Assembly (NCBI GenBank): GCA_014529385.2
Contig: CM043963.1
Span: 99,683,412-99,747,411 of the forward strand
Length of the DNA stretch: 64,000 nt
Direction: 5' to 3'
Source: Adiantum capillus-veneris
Taxonomy: Eukaryota; Streptophyta; Polypodiopsida; Polypodiales; Pteridaceae
Position numbers and translations under genes: made by a program
Notes under the pieces: generated by a model
What the model was told of the DNA's origin: nothing
The model's database searches: none
What the model saw: the letters and a program-made list of their open reading frames with translations, nothing else
In this document: one piece after another, positions 55,024 through 63,893 of the stretch
Position numbering within the stretch: position 1 is the stretch's first letter
How the letters are laid out: each line of letters starts with the position of its first letter

Positions 55024-55460
55024 TTACCGCCAATAGTAAGAATGCAAGCCCAAGAAGCTTCTAACTTCATGAACATTCTTCAAGTTTGGCCAATCGCGGA
55101 TAGTGTCACTTTTGGCCGGATCCATCTGTAACCTTTCTGCTGAGACGATGTGTCCCAAGAAATGTATCTCAGGCAAGAAAAACTCGCTGCTTTTCACATT
55201 TATAAGCAATTTATGCTTCCTCAGTGTTTGGAAAACCCACAAATGATCGATACTCTTTGAAAATCCAAAAAGTCGTCTTGAAAGCTGTCTTGTAGACATC
55301 TCCAGGAGCAATACAGATCTGATGATAATCACTCTTCATATCAATTCGGCAAGTAGAATTGTGTAGTCTGTCGAGTATATCATTGATCCTCGTAATGTGG
55401 AAATCTGTTATGGTTCATCGTTTCTTTATTTTGGCCTCGGCTAACTCTGTAACATTCATA
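55024..55460 (-). pseudogene. gypsy reverse transcriptase lacking the catalytic box
   Basis: Minus-strand pieces show MKSDYHQICIAPGDVYKTAF (about 55360-55290), then a jump to FQTLRKHKLLINVKSSEFFL, IHFLGHIVSAERLQMDPAK and VRSFLGLHSYYWR. The intervening MPFGL and YLDD blocks are absent, so the palm was deleted. Frameshifts also occur at about 55330 and 55255. Confidence 0.85.
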
Positions 55461-55464
55461 GGAG

Positions 55465-55735
55465 AAAGAAATAGTTCCTCACTTATCATCACTCTTCTTG
55501 TTAGCATACATAATAGCATAGTAATGAAGATAGAGAAGATGGCAAGCTTAAGCATTTGAGCATGGCTCTTGGTTGGATTTGCATTCCATAGCCAAGAGTG
55601 TTGGTGTAGGCTCTCAACTTCTCAACAAGCTTGGAGAAGGAGATGGAGCTCTTGCACTTTGCACTTCACACAATGAGAGAGTGTGTGTGTGTGTCTGGGA
55701 GAGTATATCTCCCAAGCTAGCCCCCTCCTTTCTTT
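55465..55735 (-). repeat. LTR-like patch shared with 36930-37195
   Basis: In reverse complement this stretch matches 36930-37195, including GTGTGAAGTGCAAAGTGCAA, TTGAGAGCCTACACCAACAC, CTTGGCTATGGAATGCAAAT and GTGATGATAAGTGAGGAACT. It sits between the protease and RT of the gypsy remnant, where no LTR belongs. Confidence 0.85.
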
Positions 55736-55899
55736 GGTCGATGTGATCTTCATGACGTAAAGGAGGCAACTCGCTTTGTACGCCTTAGAAACAGTCACCC
55801 CTATTGCAGAAAATCTTGTCGTTCTTTTTCGAGGTCAAACATATTCGATCTTCAATCATCATTCAGTTCTCTCAAGAAAATTGAGTAAAGAAACTGAAT

Positions 55900-56092
55900 T
55901 TCACCAAGTACAATCTCTTTGCCCTTCATTTATCAAAGTCGCTTTCTTAGCGCGATAGTCAACCACGGCGTTGTTCTTGTGGTACCAAGGGATTCCTCGG
56001 AGGACATCACACACTTCCAAAGGCATGATATAACAATCCTTGTGTTCTATGTTGGGTCTAAAGGCTCTCCGGCGACCCTTGTACATTATTTT
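55900..56092 (-). pseudogene. gypsy protease C-terminal fragment
   Basis: The minus-strand frame reads DCYIMPLEVCDVLRGIPWYH, then KNNAVVDYRAKKATL, the C-terminal part of a gypsy retropepsin (usual VLLGIPW block, here VLRGIPW). The active-site half is missing: upstream on that strand the frame runs into a short basic stretch and then into sequence next to copia E5. Confidence 0.75.
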
Positions 56093-56120
56093 ATTCTTTG
56101 GGTGTGAACCACCCCTAGGG

Positions 56121-56135
56121 TCACTTATGTGACCC
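56121..56135. repeat. 15-bp direct repeat at left edge of copia E5
   Basis: TCACTTATGTGACCC, repeated as TCACCTATGTGACCC at 63030-63044, 14 of 15 matching. It is too long for the normal 5-bp copia TSD. Confidence 0.85.
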
Positions 56136-56330
56136 TGTTGGGGTATAAAGCCCAATGTGGTCGCCTAGGTGAGTGGGCGGGCCGCCAGGTATGTACACAC
56201 ATTCTTTTGTAAAAACCTAATAAGAACTCACTATGCTCTACACATTACAGTAGAGCGAGTTCACCATATCGTCGTGCTCTTCTTCTCGCACTCTCTCTCG
56301 CGTCGCACTTCCGCTCGTACTCCTTTAACT
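56136..56330 (+). repeat. Left LTR of copia E5
   Basis: 195 bp, TGTTGGGGTATAAAGCCC...CCTTTAAC. It does not end in the canonical CA. Confidence 0.93.
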
Positions 56331-56342
56331 GGTATCAGAGCT
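56331..56342 (+). other. Primer binding site of copia E5
   Basis: TGGTATCAGAGC, perfect initiator-Met type, directly after the left LTR. Confidence 0.95.
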
Positions 56343-58878
56343 CAGATCGAGGATCGGGACAGCACTGCAGGAAGCTAGAGTCACCTGCTGAGATTGGAGT
56401 GAGATTCGACAGGCGAAGACACGGCCCCAAATCCTGTGTGTGAGCTTGAAGGGCTCGGTGTTCTCAGATTTTCATTCTGAGGTCATCTCGGCCACCGTTT
56501 GGCTTCGACAAAGTTCTGCGCAGGCCATTTTCGACTACGTGGTCTCGGTGGGTGCAGATCCGACTCTGCAAATTTGGGGTTTCGACCTACGACTGCAGGT
56601 GCTGAGATATTGGCACTCCCAGAGTGCTGATTTGTGGCTGTCTAATCCAAAAAGGGAGGTAGACTTTACTTCAAACCTTGATTTAGCTTTCACCCATTAT
56701 TAGTCGTCTATTATACCTGCGCTATAGTGACACAAGAGAGGGGAATGGGATACAGATGCTAGAATGCACCTGTATGAGAAGACCGACACCAGATTGGCCC
56801 CTAACTTAGGCGCCCCTTTCGGTATTTCTTTATTGTTCAAAAGAGGGAATAAATGCTGTGGATCCCTACAAGCTGCCCCGCACAAACTTGGCTGAATTTC
56901 AACTGTTCCGGCCTGATTTCGGCAGCATAACTGTACTAGGACCCTTCACAGTTAGTATTCCCACGCATTGACTGACTTTCCCGACGCATACGGGCACTTT
57001 GCAAAACCTGGTGAGAATCTGCAGCACGCTGAATTCTCTGTTTTCAGCCCTGAAAATGCACCAGATCGCCTGTACAGCGGTCCCCTTGCGTCCCCGAACC
57101 TCCTGGGGGTATTAGGGTCCGTTTAGGGCCAAAACCCTAAACCTGCAAAAATACACAGCAGGCTGTAATTCACTGTTTCGGGCTCCGTTTCGCGTGCCGG
57201 TCGCATCCGTAGCAAGTCCTCGAGCTCCCGCACCTGTAGGGCTACTTGCCCTTTGAATCGGACGAGATTTCTAGCGTGAAACCTCTCCGAATTCACCTGT
57301 ACCTGCGGGGGGATTAGCCGCCAGCTAATCCAGTACCTGTGCAAGAGGCTCTTGCCTCGGCAATCGCGCATGAACCCACACAACTGTACATTGGTCAAAT
57401 GAAGAGCCCACTAGAGGGGCATAACATACTGCCAAAGGGGAGAGAGAGGGCAGTGCGTAGCGTGCAGGGCATCACTCTTGGCACCGCACTGTACATAGGA
57501 GGGAAAGCAAATACTCCATAGCTCTTAACCTGTGACAAATTCTGAAAATCAGCCTCCTCTCTCATTTTAGGCGTCCCCCTCTCTGGCCAGGAGTAGCAGA
57601 ATGCTCACAGAGTGCCACATGGCACATTTTCCGACTTTGGGCATTCCCGGCTAAAAATATCTCAACTGGTGCGTCAGTTGACTTTGCAGCAGAGCAAGAA
57701 AATGTTCCCTTTGTCATTCTGGAGGTAATGACGTCAACACATTTTCAAGTCCCAAAATAGCAGTTCCCTAAATTTTAGGAGATGCTGTCATTGTATCTTT
57801 CTAGGTCATCCGATCCTCTTTGTACACTGCGGCCACATCCAGAACTGAAATGTAGCCTCTGTAGCAAAGGATTCCACTTTGGCTAGTCAATGACCCCACT
57901 TGGCTAACCATAGTCCTTGTCCAACCTTAGTGCTCTCTTGCCCTCAGGCATGGACTCCCTCTGGATAGTTCCACACTAGCTATGCAATGCAGGGCAGTTA
58001 GATTTCCCGAGGGGTGTTTCCAAAAAGTGAAAGTAAATAGATAATAAGAAAGAAATCAACAAAAAGGATAGATAGTAGTCACACGTTGGTGACAGTCTAC
58101 ACATCGAAGGACGGCTCACAGTTCTTGGAGGCGTGTCACATACGACACGGGCGCATCTACACACAGATTGTAGGCGACATCCACTAGTTCATCAGGTAGC
58201 TTGTGTTTGCTGCTTGATATTCCAGATTTCATCATGACATTGCAGGTACTTCCACATGGGATGTATTGTCAGAGACGATGTATGTCTGTTGAGGATTTGC
58301 TGGCTGTGAGTCACGCAGCAAACAACCGCCGCAGCGGTTACAGCATATAGTGGGAAATTTGTGGATGTATGACTTTGTGGGAAGTCCATGTACTGTCAGA
58401 TTTACTAAAGTCTTTGTTGAGGGTCGAGTGAGGTTTTATTGAGCTGGGGGATTCTCGAATGTTGAGATCCTTTCGGTGATACAGGTCTCGGAGCGATCCC
58501 TCGAGCACCCTTAGATAGGCAGCTAGGATGTATTGACTGTGAGTTAGACAGTTGGGATTGCATCTTTGCTTTACTGCCGTTGAGGCATTGTTGCAGTCTA
58601 TGCTTACAGGACAGTGACAGGACAGTGAGAGACTGTACAGGTGCAGGACAGGTTTACCCACAACTTACAGTGTTAGAGAGACAGTGGTTTTTTGAGCTGT
58701 TTTTGGTCTGTTTTTGAGTACACCAGAGCCATTTTACAAAGGAGACTTTGTCGAAATTTATGCAGAATCTGAAGCTTTCTTGGTTTATTTGACAGGTTGA
58801 TATTGGTTCAGAGGTCAGTTTACAGGGAAAACTCTGCCGAATTTTTCCCAGGAAAATAAACTACTGTGAAGCGTAGCT
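56343..58878 (+). other. 2.5-kb non-coding leader of copia E5
   Basis: No gag/pol or other domain appears on either strand. Open frames are short and unrelated to known families. It is much longer than the ~110-bp leader of E4. Its end (about 58600-58870) is AT/GT-mixed and leads directly to the gag start. Confidence 0.7.
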
Positions 58879-60363
58879 ATGGCTGGATCACAGGACACTG
58901 CTCTTTACAATATCAAGAAGCTGGATGGAACCAATTTCCCATTGTGGAAGAAGCAGATTTGGCGCGTGTTGGTACAAAAGAAGCAGATAAAACCTATAAA
59001 GCTCAAGGGGATAAAACCAGAAGATATGGACGAAGATGAATGGAGCGAAATGGATGAATTGGCACTTTCTACCATTATGTTGACTTTGGCAGAAAGCGTT
59101 TACTTCAATGTAGTAGACGAGATGTCGGCTTATCAAGTATGGTTAAAGCTGAGTGATCTTTATGAGAAGCAGAGTGCAGCTTCACAGGTATACTGGCTTA
59201 AGAAGCTTGTTGACTTGAAGATGAAAGAAGGGACACCTATGTCCAATCATCTGAATGAATTCAACACAATCTATAGTCAGTTGTCAGCTCAAGGTGTCAA
59301 GTTTGATGAACCTGTTAGAGCTATGTTCCTGTTGATCACATTGCCGGAAAGTTGGGACACTTTTCGCACAGCTTTGAGTAATTCTGCACCTCCAGATGGT
59401 CTGCTTACTGAAGAAACCAACAGAAAGACAATGGACAAAGGCAAAGGAACAGCCTTAGTTGTCAGGGGAAGGACCAAAGAAAAGTACAAAGGTGGAAAGA
59501 GGAATCAGTCTCGTAGCAAGTCCCGCAGTGCTAAAGGCAAGAGTGACATAGAATGCTACCATTGTGGCAAGAAGGGTCACATGAAAAGAGACTGCAGAGA
59601 ATGGAAAGCAGAAAAAGGCAAAGAGAAAGCTGAAGACCATGGTGAGAAGAACAAGTCCTCAGTGAAGATTCAAGAAATAAATGTGACAAACACTGTTGCA
59701 GAGGATGACAGTCTAGTGTCAGGAGACATCTACTTCTTGAAGAATACAATGGACTCAGCTCTTCTTACAGCATCTGATGGAAATGCACTGAGTGACTGGA
59801 TTATAGACTCAGGGGCATCACTTCATGTGTCTCCAAACAAGGAGTGGTTTACCTCTTATGTGACCACTAAAGATCATGTTCGGCTAGGGAATGTGAGACA
59901 TGTTCCCGCAATTACAAAGAGCTTGATCAGCACAGGTTTACTTGATGATGTTGGCTACGTCACCACTTTTGGACAGAGCATGTGGAAGATATCCAAGGGT
60001 TCTATGACAGTAGCACATGGAGTAAAGTCTGGAGGACTTTACATGATTTATGTATCAAATGTCTCTAAAAATGTAATCAATGTAACAGAGCAGCCAAACG
60101 TTTCTTTGTGGCATAGCCGGTTAGGACATATGTCCAAGAAGGGAATGGAAATCTTGTCTCGTTCTGGTTATTTGCTTGGCTTGTCATTTAATGATTTTGA
60201 ATTCTGTGAACATTGTCTGTATGGTAAGCAAACACAGCAGCCACATAAGCATAGAAGCAGTAGAAGAGATACACAGTTGGCACTTGCCCATAGTGATTTG
60301 TGTGGACCTATGCCTAACCTATCTCTAGGGGGAGCTTCTTACTTTATGACATTTATAGAATGA
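58879..60363 (+). CDS. copia E5 polyprotein: gag, knuckle, protease, start of integrase
   Basis: The Met at 58879 starts MAGSQDTALYNIKKLDGTNF, the standard copia gag opening. Gag runs to about residue 175 and the knuckle CYHCGKKGHMKRDC is at about 59553-59594. Protease has WIIDSGASLHVSPN at about 59798 with an intact DSG. GAG-pre-integrase has LWHSRLGHMSKKGM and EHCLYGKQ, followed by AHSDLCGPM (first integrase Asp). An extra A at about 60355-60362 shifts the frame in the MTFIDDYSR block and ends this segment. Confidence 0.93.
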   Translation: MAGSQDTALYNIKKLDGTNFPLWKKQIWRVLVQKKQIKPIKLKGIKPEDMDEDEWSEMDELALSTIMLTLAESVYFNVVDEMSAYQVWLKLSDLYEKQSAASQVYWLKKLVDLKMKEGTPMSNHLNEFNTIYSQLSAQGVKFDEPVRAMFLLITLPESWDTFRTALSNSAPPDGLLTEETNRKTMDKGKGTALVVRGRTKEKYKGGKRNQSRSKSRSAKGKSDIECYHCGKKGHMKRDCREWKAEKGKEKAEDHGEKNKSSVKIQEINVTNTVAEDDSLVSGDIYFLKNTMDSALLTASDGNALSDWIIDSGASLHVSPNKEWFTSYVTTKDHVRLGNVRHVPAITKSLISTGLLDDVGYVTTFGQSMWKISKGSMTVAHGVKSGGLYMIYVSNVSKNVINVTEQPNVSLWHSRLGHMSKKGMEILSRSGYLLGLSFNDFEFCEHCLYGKQTQQPHKHRSSRRDTQLALAHSDLCGPMPNLSLGGASYFMTFIE

Positions 60364-61306
60364 TTACTCGAGGAAAGTATGGGTTTACTTTCTCAAGCAC
60401 AAGGATGAAGCGTTTAGTGTTTTCAAAACGTTTGTGACACTTCTGGAGAATTAGAGTGACAAGAAGCTTAAATGCTTACGCACTGACAATGGTGGAGAGT
60501 ATGTTTCAAAGGCCTTTCAGGACTTTTGTGAGTCAAAAGGTATAAAACGTGAACTTACTGCTCCTTACAATCCTCCTCAAAATGGTGTTGCTGAGAGGAT
60601 GAATAGGACCATACAAGAGAAGGTCAGAAGTATGTTGTCTAATGCACAGCTGCCAAATGGGTTTTGGGCTGAAGCTGTATCAACAACTGTTCATCTTATA
60701 AATAGATCTCCTAGCAAGGTTTTGCAGAAGGATTCAGTGGTGGCAGAGATGGTATGATCATACAAAATGCCCTCATACAAGCATCTCAGAGTCTTTGGCT
60801 GTGAGGCATATACTCATGTTCCAAAGGAATTAAGGAACAAACTTGAGCCAAAGAGTAGAAAGTGCATCTTTCTAGGCTATGGTAATTCTGGTGAGATGGG
60901 GTACAGACTTTGGGATCCCGAATCCAGAACGGTTGTCCGCAGCAACGATGTTCACATTAATGAATCCAAATATCATTCTAAACCAGAGAGGGTTGAGGAG
61001 ATTAGAAGAGTTGTCTTCCAAGAAGATGGACCTGCACGTGTAAGACAAAATGTCAGGGCTCAAGAGGAGCAAGGACAGGATAGATTGGAACCACAAGTTG
61101 TGGCTGAGCCTGAGCCACCGATTGTGCGTAGATTTGGACGTATCACGCGACCTCCTGATAGGTTTGTTCCATCTATGAACTATGTCATGTTGACTGATTG
61201 CAATGAGCCTTCATGTTACAAGGAAGGAGTGCAAATGAAGGACTCCGGGAATCGGCAATTGGCCATGCAGTCAGAGATGACAGCTCTGCATAAAAACCAG
61301 ACATGA
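60364..61306 (+). pseudogene. copia E5 integrase core and C-terminus
   Basis: After the one-base insertion the frame continues as DYSRKVWVYFLKHKDEAFSV, LRTDNGGEYVSKAFQ, PPQNGVAERMNRTI and INRSPSKVL, giving the second Asp and the Glu. Two in-frame stops (a CAG-to-TAG type at about 60451 and a TGG-to-TGA type at about 60755) interrupt it. The last piece, 60767-61306, has LRVFGCEAYTHVPKEL and KCIFLGYGNSGEMGYRL, and ends at a third stop of TGG-to-TGA type (61304-61306). Confidence 0.9.
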
Positions 61307-62758
61307 AAGCTAGTTAAATTACCACAGGGCAAAAAGGCTCTACCTTGTAAATGGGTTTACAGGTATAAGATCACCGCTCATGATAGTCAGCCAAAGTACA
61401 AAGCAAGGCTTGTTGCCAAGGGCTTTAAGCAAGAACAAGGTATTGACTTTGATGAAGTCTTCTCTCCGGTGGTCAAGATGACTACATTGAGATGCTTTCT
61501 TGCATTGGTTGCCATATTAGATTTGGTGTTGCACCAAATGGATGTCAAGACAGCGTTCTTGCATGGTGATTTAGATGTGGAAATTTACATGCAGCAGCCA
61601 GAAGGGTTTTTTGAGAAAGGCAAGGAAGATTGGGTATGCCAATTGTTAAAGAATCTTTATGGCTTAAAACAATCACCGAGGGCATGGTACCATAAGTTCC
61701 ACAAGTTTATGCTTTCTCAAGGCTACAAACGTAGTGAGTTCGATCACTGTCTATATACAAAGAGAGCTAAGGATGGCAGTTGGCTGATCCTTATTTTGTA
61801 TGTGGATGACATGTTGATTGCTGGCAAGCACTTAGAAGAAATTTCAGCTTTGAAGTCAAAGATGGCAAAATCGTTTGACATGAAAGACATGGGTGAGGCA
61901 AGTCATATACTTGGTATGCGCATTGAGAGAGACAGATCAAAGAAGTTGATTTGGTTATCTCAAACAGAGTATATTGACAAGGTTTTGCAACGTTTCAATA
62001 TGGAGAAGGGAAAGGCATTGAGTGTTCCATTGCCACCATATGTGAAACTTAGCAAACAAGATTGTCCTGTGTCTGAGGAAGAACAGGCTGAAATGGATAA
62101 GATTCCATATGCTTCTACAGTGGGTAGTTTAATGTATGCAATGATTGCTACTCGCCCAGACATTGCATTTGCAGTGGGAGTAGTAAGTCGATACATGTCA
62201 AACCCAGGCAAGAAACATTGGGAGGTAGTGAAAGGAATATTGAGATATCTGAAAGCTACAAAGAGTATGCGTAGATGGTATTGGAGTCAGGAGCTAAGTG
62301 TAAAGGGTTTTACAGACTCAGATTATGCAGGTGACTTAAACAACCGAAGGTCTACGTCAGGGTATGTCTTTACATTGGTTGGTGGAGCAGTATCATGGCG
62401 TTCTAGATTACAAGATTGTGTTACTCAGTCTACTACAGAGGCTGAATATGTTGCAGCATCAGAGGCATGCAAAGAATCAATTTGGCTTAATCGACTAGTA
62501 ACAGATTTGGGAATCAAAGAAGAGATGCCTGTGTTATATTGTGATAGTCAAAGTGCTATACAATTGGCTCGCAATCCAGTTTATCACTCAAAGACAAAGC
62601 ATGTGGATGTGAAGTATCATTTCATCAGGGAAATGCTCGAGGATAAGCAACTTCAACTTGTCAAAGTTCACACCACAGAAAATCCTGCTGATCTACTTAC
62701 AAAAGGACTTCCCTCAGAGAGCTTTGCGCATTTTCGCAAGCAGTTAGGTGTAGGGTAG
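61307..62758 (+). CDS. copia E5 reverse transcriptase and RNase H
   Basis: The frame continues past the stop: LPCKWVYRYKI, KARLVAKGFKQEQGIDFDEV and, from the internal Met at 61469, an uninterrupted 429 codons. RT motifs are HQMDVKTAFLHGDLDVEIYM, LYGLKQSPRAWYHKF and the catalytic YVDDM (about 61798). RNase H has GFTDSDYAGDLNNRRSTSGY, TEAEYVAASEACKE and YCDSQSAIQLARNP, with catalytic residues in place. It ends HFRKQLGVG at 62758, the usual copia C-terminus. Confidence 0.95.
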   Translation, partial: KLVKLPQGKKALPCKWVYRYKITAHDSQPKYKARLVAKGFKQEQGIDFDEVFSPVVKMTTLRCFLALVAILDLVLHQMDVKTAFLHGDLDVEIYMQQPEGFFEKGKEDWVCQLLKNLYGLKQSPRAWYHKFHKFMLSQGYKRSEFDHCLYTKRAKDGSWLILILYVDDMLIAGKHLEEISALKSKMAKSFDMKDMGEASHILGMRIERDRSKKLIWLSQTEYIDKVLQRFNMEKGKALSVPLPPYVKLSKQDCPVSEEEQAEMDKIPYASTVGSLMYAMIATRPDIAFAVGVVSRYMSNPGKKHWEVVKGILRYLKATKSMRRWYWSQELSVKGFTDSDYAGDLNNRRSTSGYVFTLVGGAVSWRSRLQDCVTQSTTEAEYVAASEACKESIWLNRLVTDLGIKEEMPVLYCDSQSAIQLARNPVYHSKTKHVDVKYHFIREMLEDKQLQLVKVHTTENPADLLTKGLPSESFAHFRKQLGVG

Positions 62759-62821
62759 TACATCACTTCTCTACATCTCTTGTATATTAGCTTCTCTCAC
62801 ACTTAAAGTACCACATTGGAC

Positions 62822-62835
62822 TTTAAGTGGGAGGT
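62822..62835 (+). other. Polypurine tract of copia E5
   Basis: TTTAAGTGGGAGGT directly before the right LTR TGTTGGGG. Confidence 0.85.
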
Positions 62836-63029
62836 TGTTGGGGTATAAAGCCCAATGTGGTCGCCCAGGTGAGTGGGCGGGCCGCCAGGTATGTACACAT
62901 ATTCTTTTGTAAAAACCTAATAAGAACTCACTATGCTCTACGCATTACAGTAGAGCGAGTTCACCATATCGTCGTGCTCTTCTTCTCGCACTCTCTCTCG
63001 CGTCGCACTTCCGCTCGTACTCCTTTAAC
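62836..63029 (+). repeat. Right LTR of copia E5
   Basis: 194 bp, nearly identical to the left LTR; substitutions at the CCTAGG/CCCAGG, ACACAC/ACACAT and CTACAC/CTACGC sites and one missing T. Confidence 0.93.
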
Positions 63030-63201
63030 TCACCTATGTGACCCTTATAGTGTGTATCCTCATAATAATAAAACATAACATTAGTAAGTGTGCCGAATAG
63101 CACACGGCAAGACCTGCATATGATTTCACTCTCTGTCACGCTCGTTTGTCTGCTGAAAATCTCAGTGCTACCTCTTCCTGTTGCCAGCGCTCCCTTCAAA
63201 C

Positions 63202-63213
63202 TGGTATTAGAGC
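63202..63213 (+). other. Primer binding site of copia E6
   Basis: TGGTATTAGAGC, one mismatch to the initiator-Met site. Confidence 0.8.
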
Positions 63214-63438
63214 ACAGCTTCGCGTACGTTTCCGCGTCAGGGAGCAAACAACAGGCGTTTTCTCTCTCTTCAATTTCAACCCGGTCTCTCTCTCTCTACG
63301 ATTTTTAGCTTTCTCTTTCCTCTCACTACAGCCCACAGCCTCTTGATGAAGCTTTGAGACTGTGAGGGTCTCGTTTCGCGATACAGCAGGGAGTAGCAGG
63401 CAAAATCAATCACAGAAGAAAGGGGGATTTTACAGGTG

Positions 63439-63893
63439 GCTGAAATTTCAGCAATTTCACAGCATTTTGATGCTTTACAGGTGGAAATTGCATTTACAGG
63501 TTGAGGAAAAATTGGGGCTTTTGCTGAAATTGTTGAAATTTCAGAAATTAGGCCGTCAAAATTTGAGGCTTTTGCTGAAATTTCACTATTTTGCAGATAT
63601 TTGTGCATGTATTGCAATTTGTGGACAGTTTGAGTAGAGAATTTGAGGTTTATTCTTGAGTTTTTCAAGAAATTACGTGAAAACTCGGTTTATGCGCATC
63701 GAAAAGTTTATGTAGCGCACATTTATGTATCTTACATGTGGGATGCTTGCCATTGAGTTGATGTGTATTTTCAGCAGTAGCTTTTAATCCATTTGCAGAT
63801 TTGAGGTTGATGCATATGCATTTTGGTTATACTGCTAAAGTGGGAGTATTCATGCAAGGATTGTATTTCCTATTTGTGTGCTGAAATTTCAGC
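63439..63893. repeat. Repeated 14-bp palindrome in E6 leader
   Basis: GCTGAAATTTCAGC, a perfect palindrome, occurs at 63439-63452 and 63880-63893, with partial copies (GCTGAAATT, GAAATTTCA) at several places between. Confidence 0.85.

Larger units (their letters stand above)
53560..56100 (-). mobile_element. Mosaic Ty3-gypsy remnant with foreign patches
   Basis: Read on the minus strand from 56100 down: protease C-terminus (56090-55930), a spacer, a ~270-bp LTR-like patch (55735-55465), RT lacking its catalytic box (55460-55024), a 195-bp copia patch (55022-54828), RNase H tail and integrase (54827-54134), and a gag-like piece (54080-53766). Gag lying after integrase shows that at least two fragments are joined. 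No LTR pair was seen. Confidence 0.75.
56136..63029 (+). mobile_element. Nearly intact Ty1-copia retrotransposon E5
   Basis: A 6894-bp element. LTRs 56136-56330 and 62836-63029 start TGTTGGGG, end TTTAAC, and differ by only 3 substitutions and 1 indel. The primer site follows the left LTR directly and a purine tract precedes the right. A 2.5-kb leader without a coding domain separates the primer site from gag. Only one frameshift and three stops break the polyprotein, making this the least decayed and probably the most recent element in the window. Confidence 0.95.
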
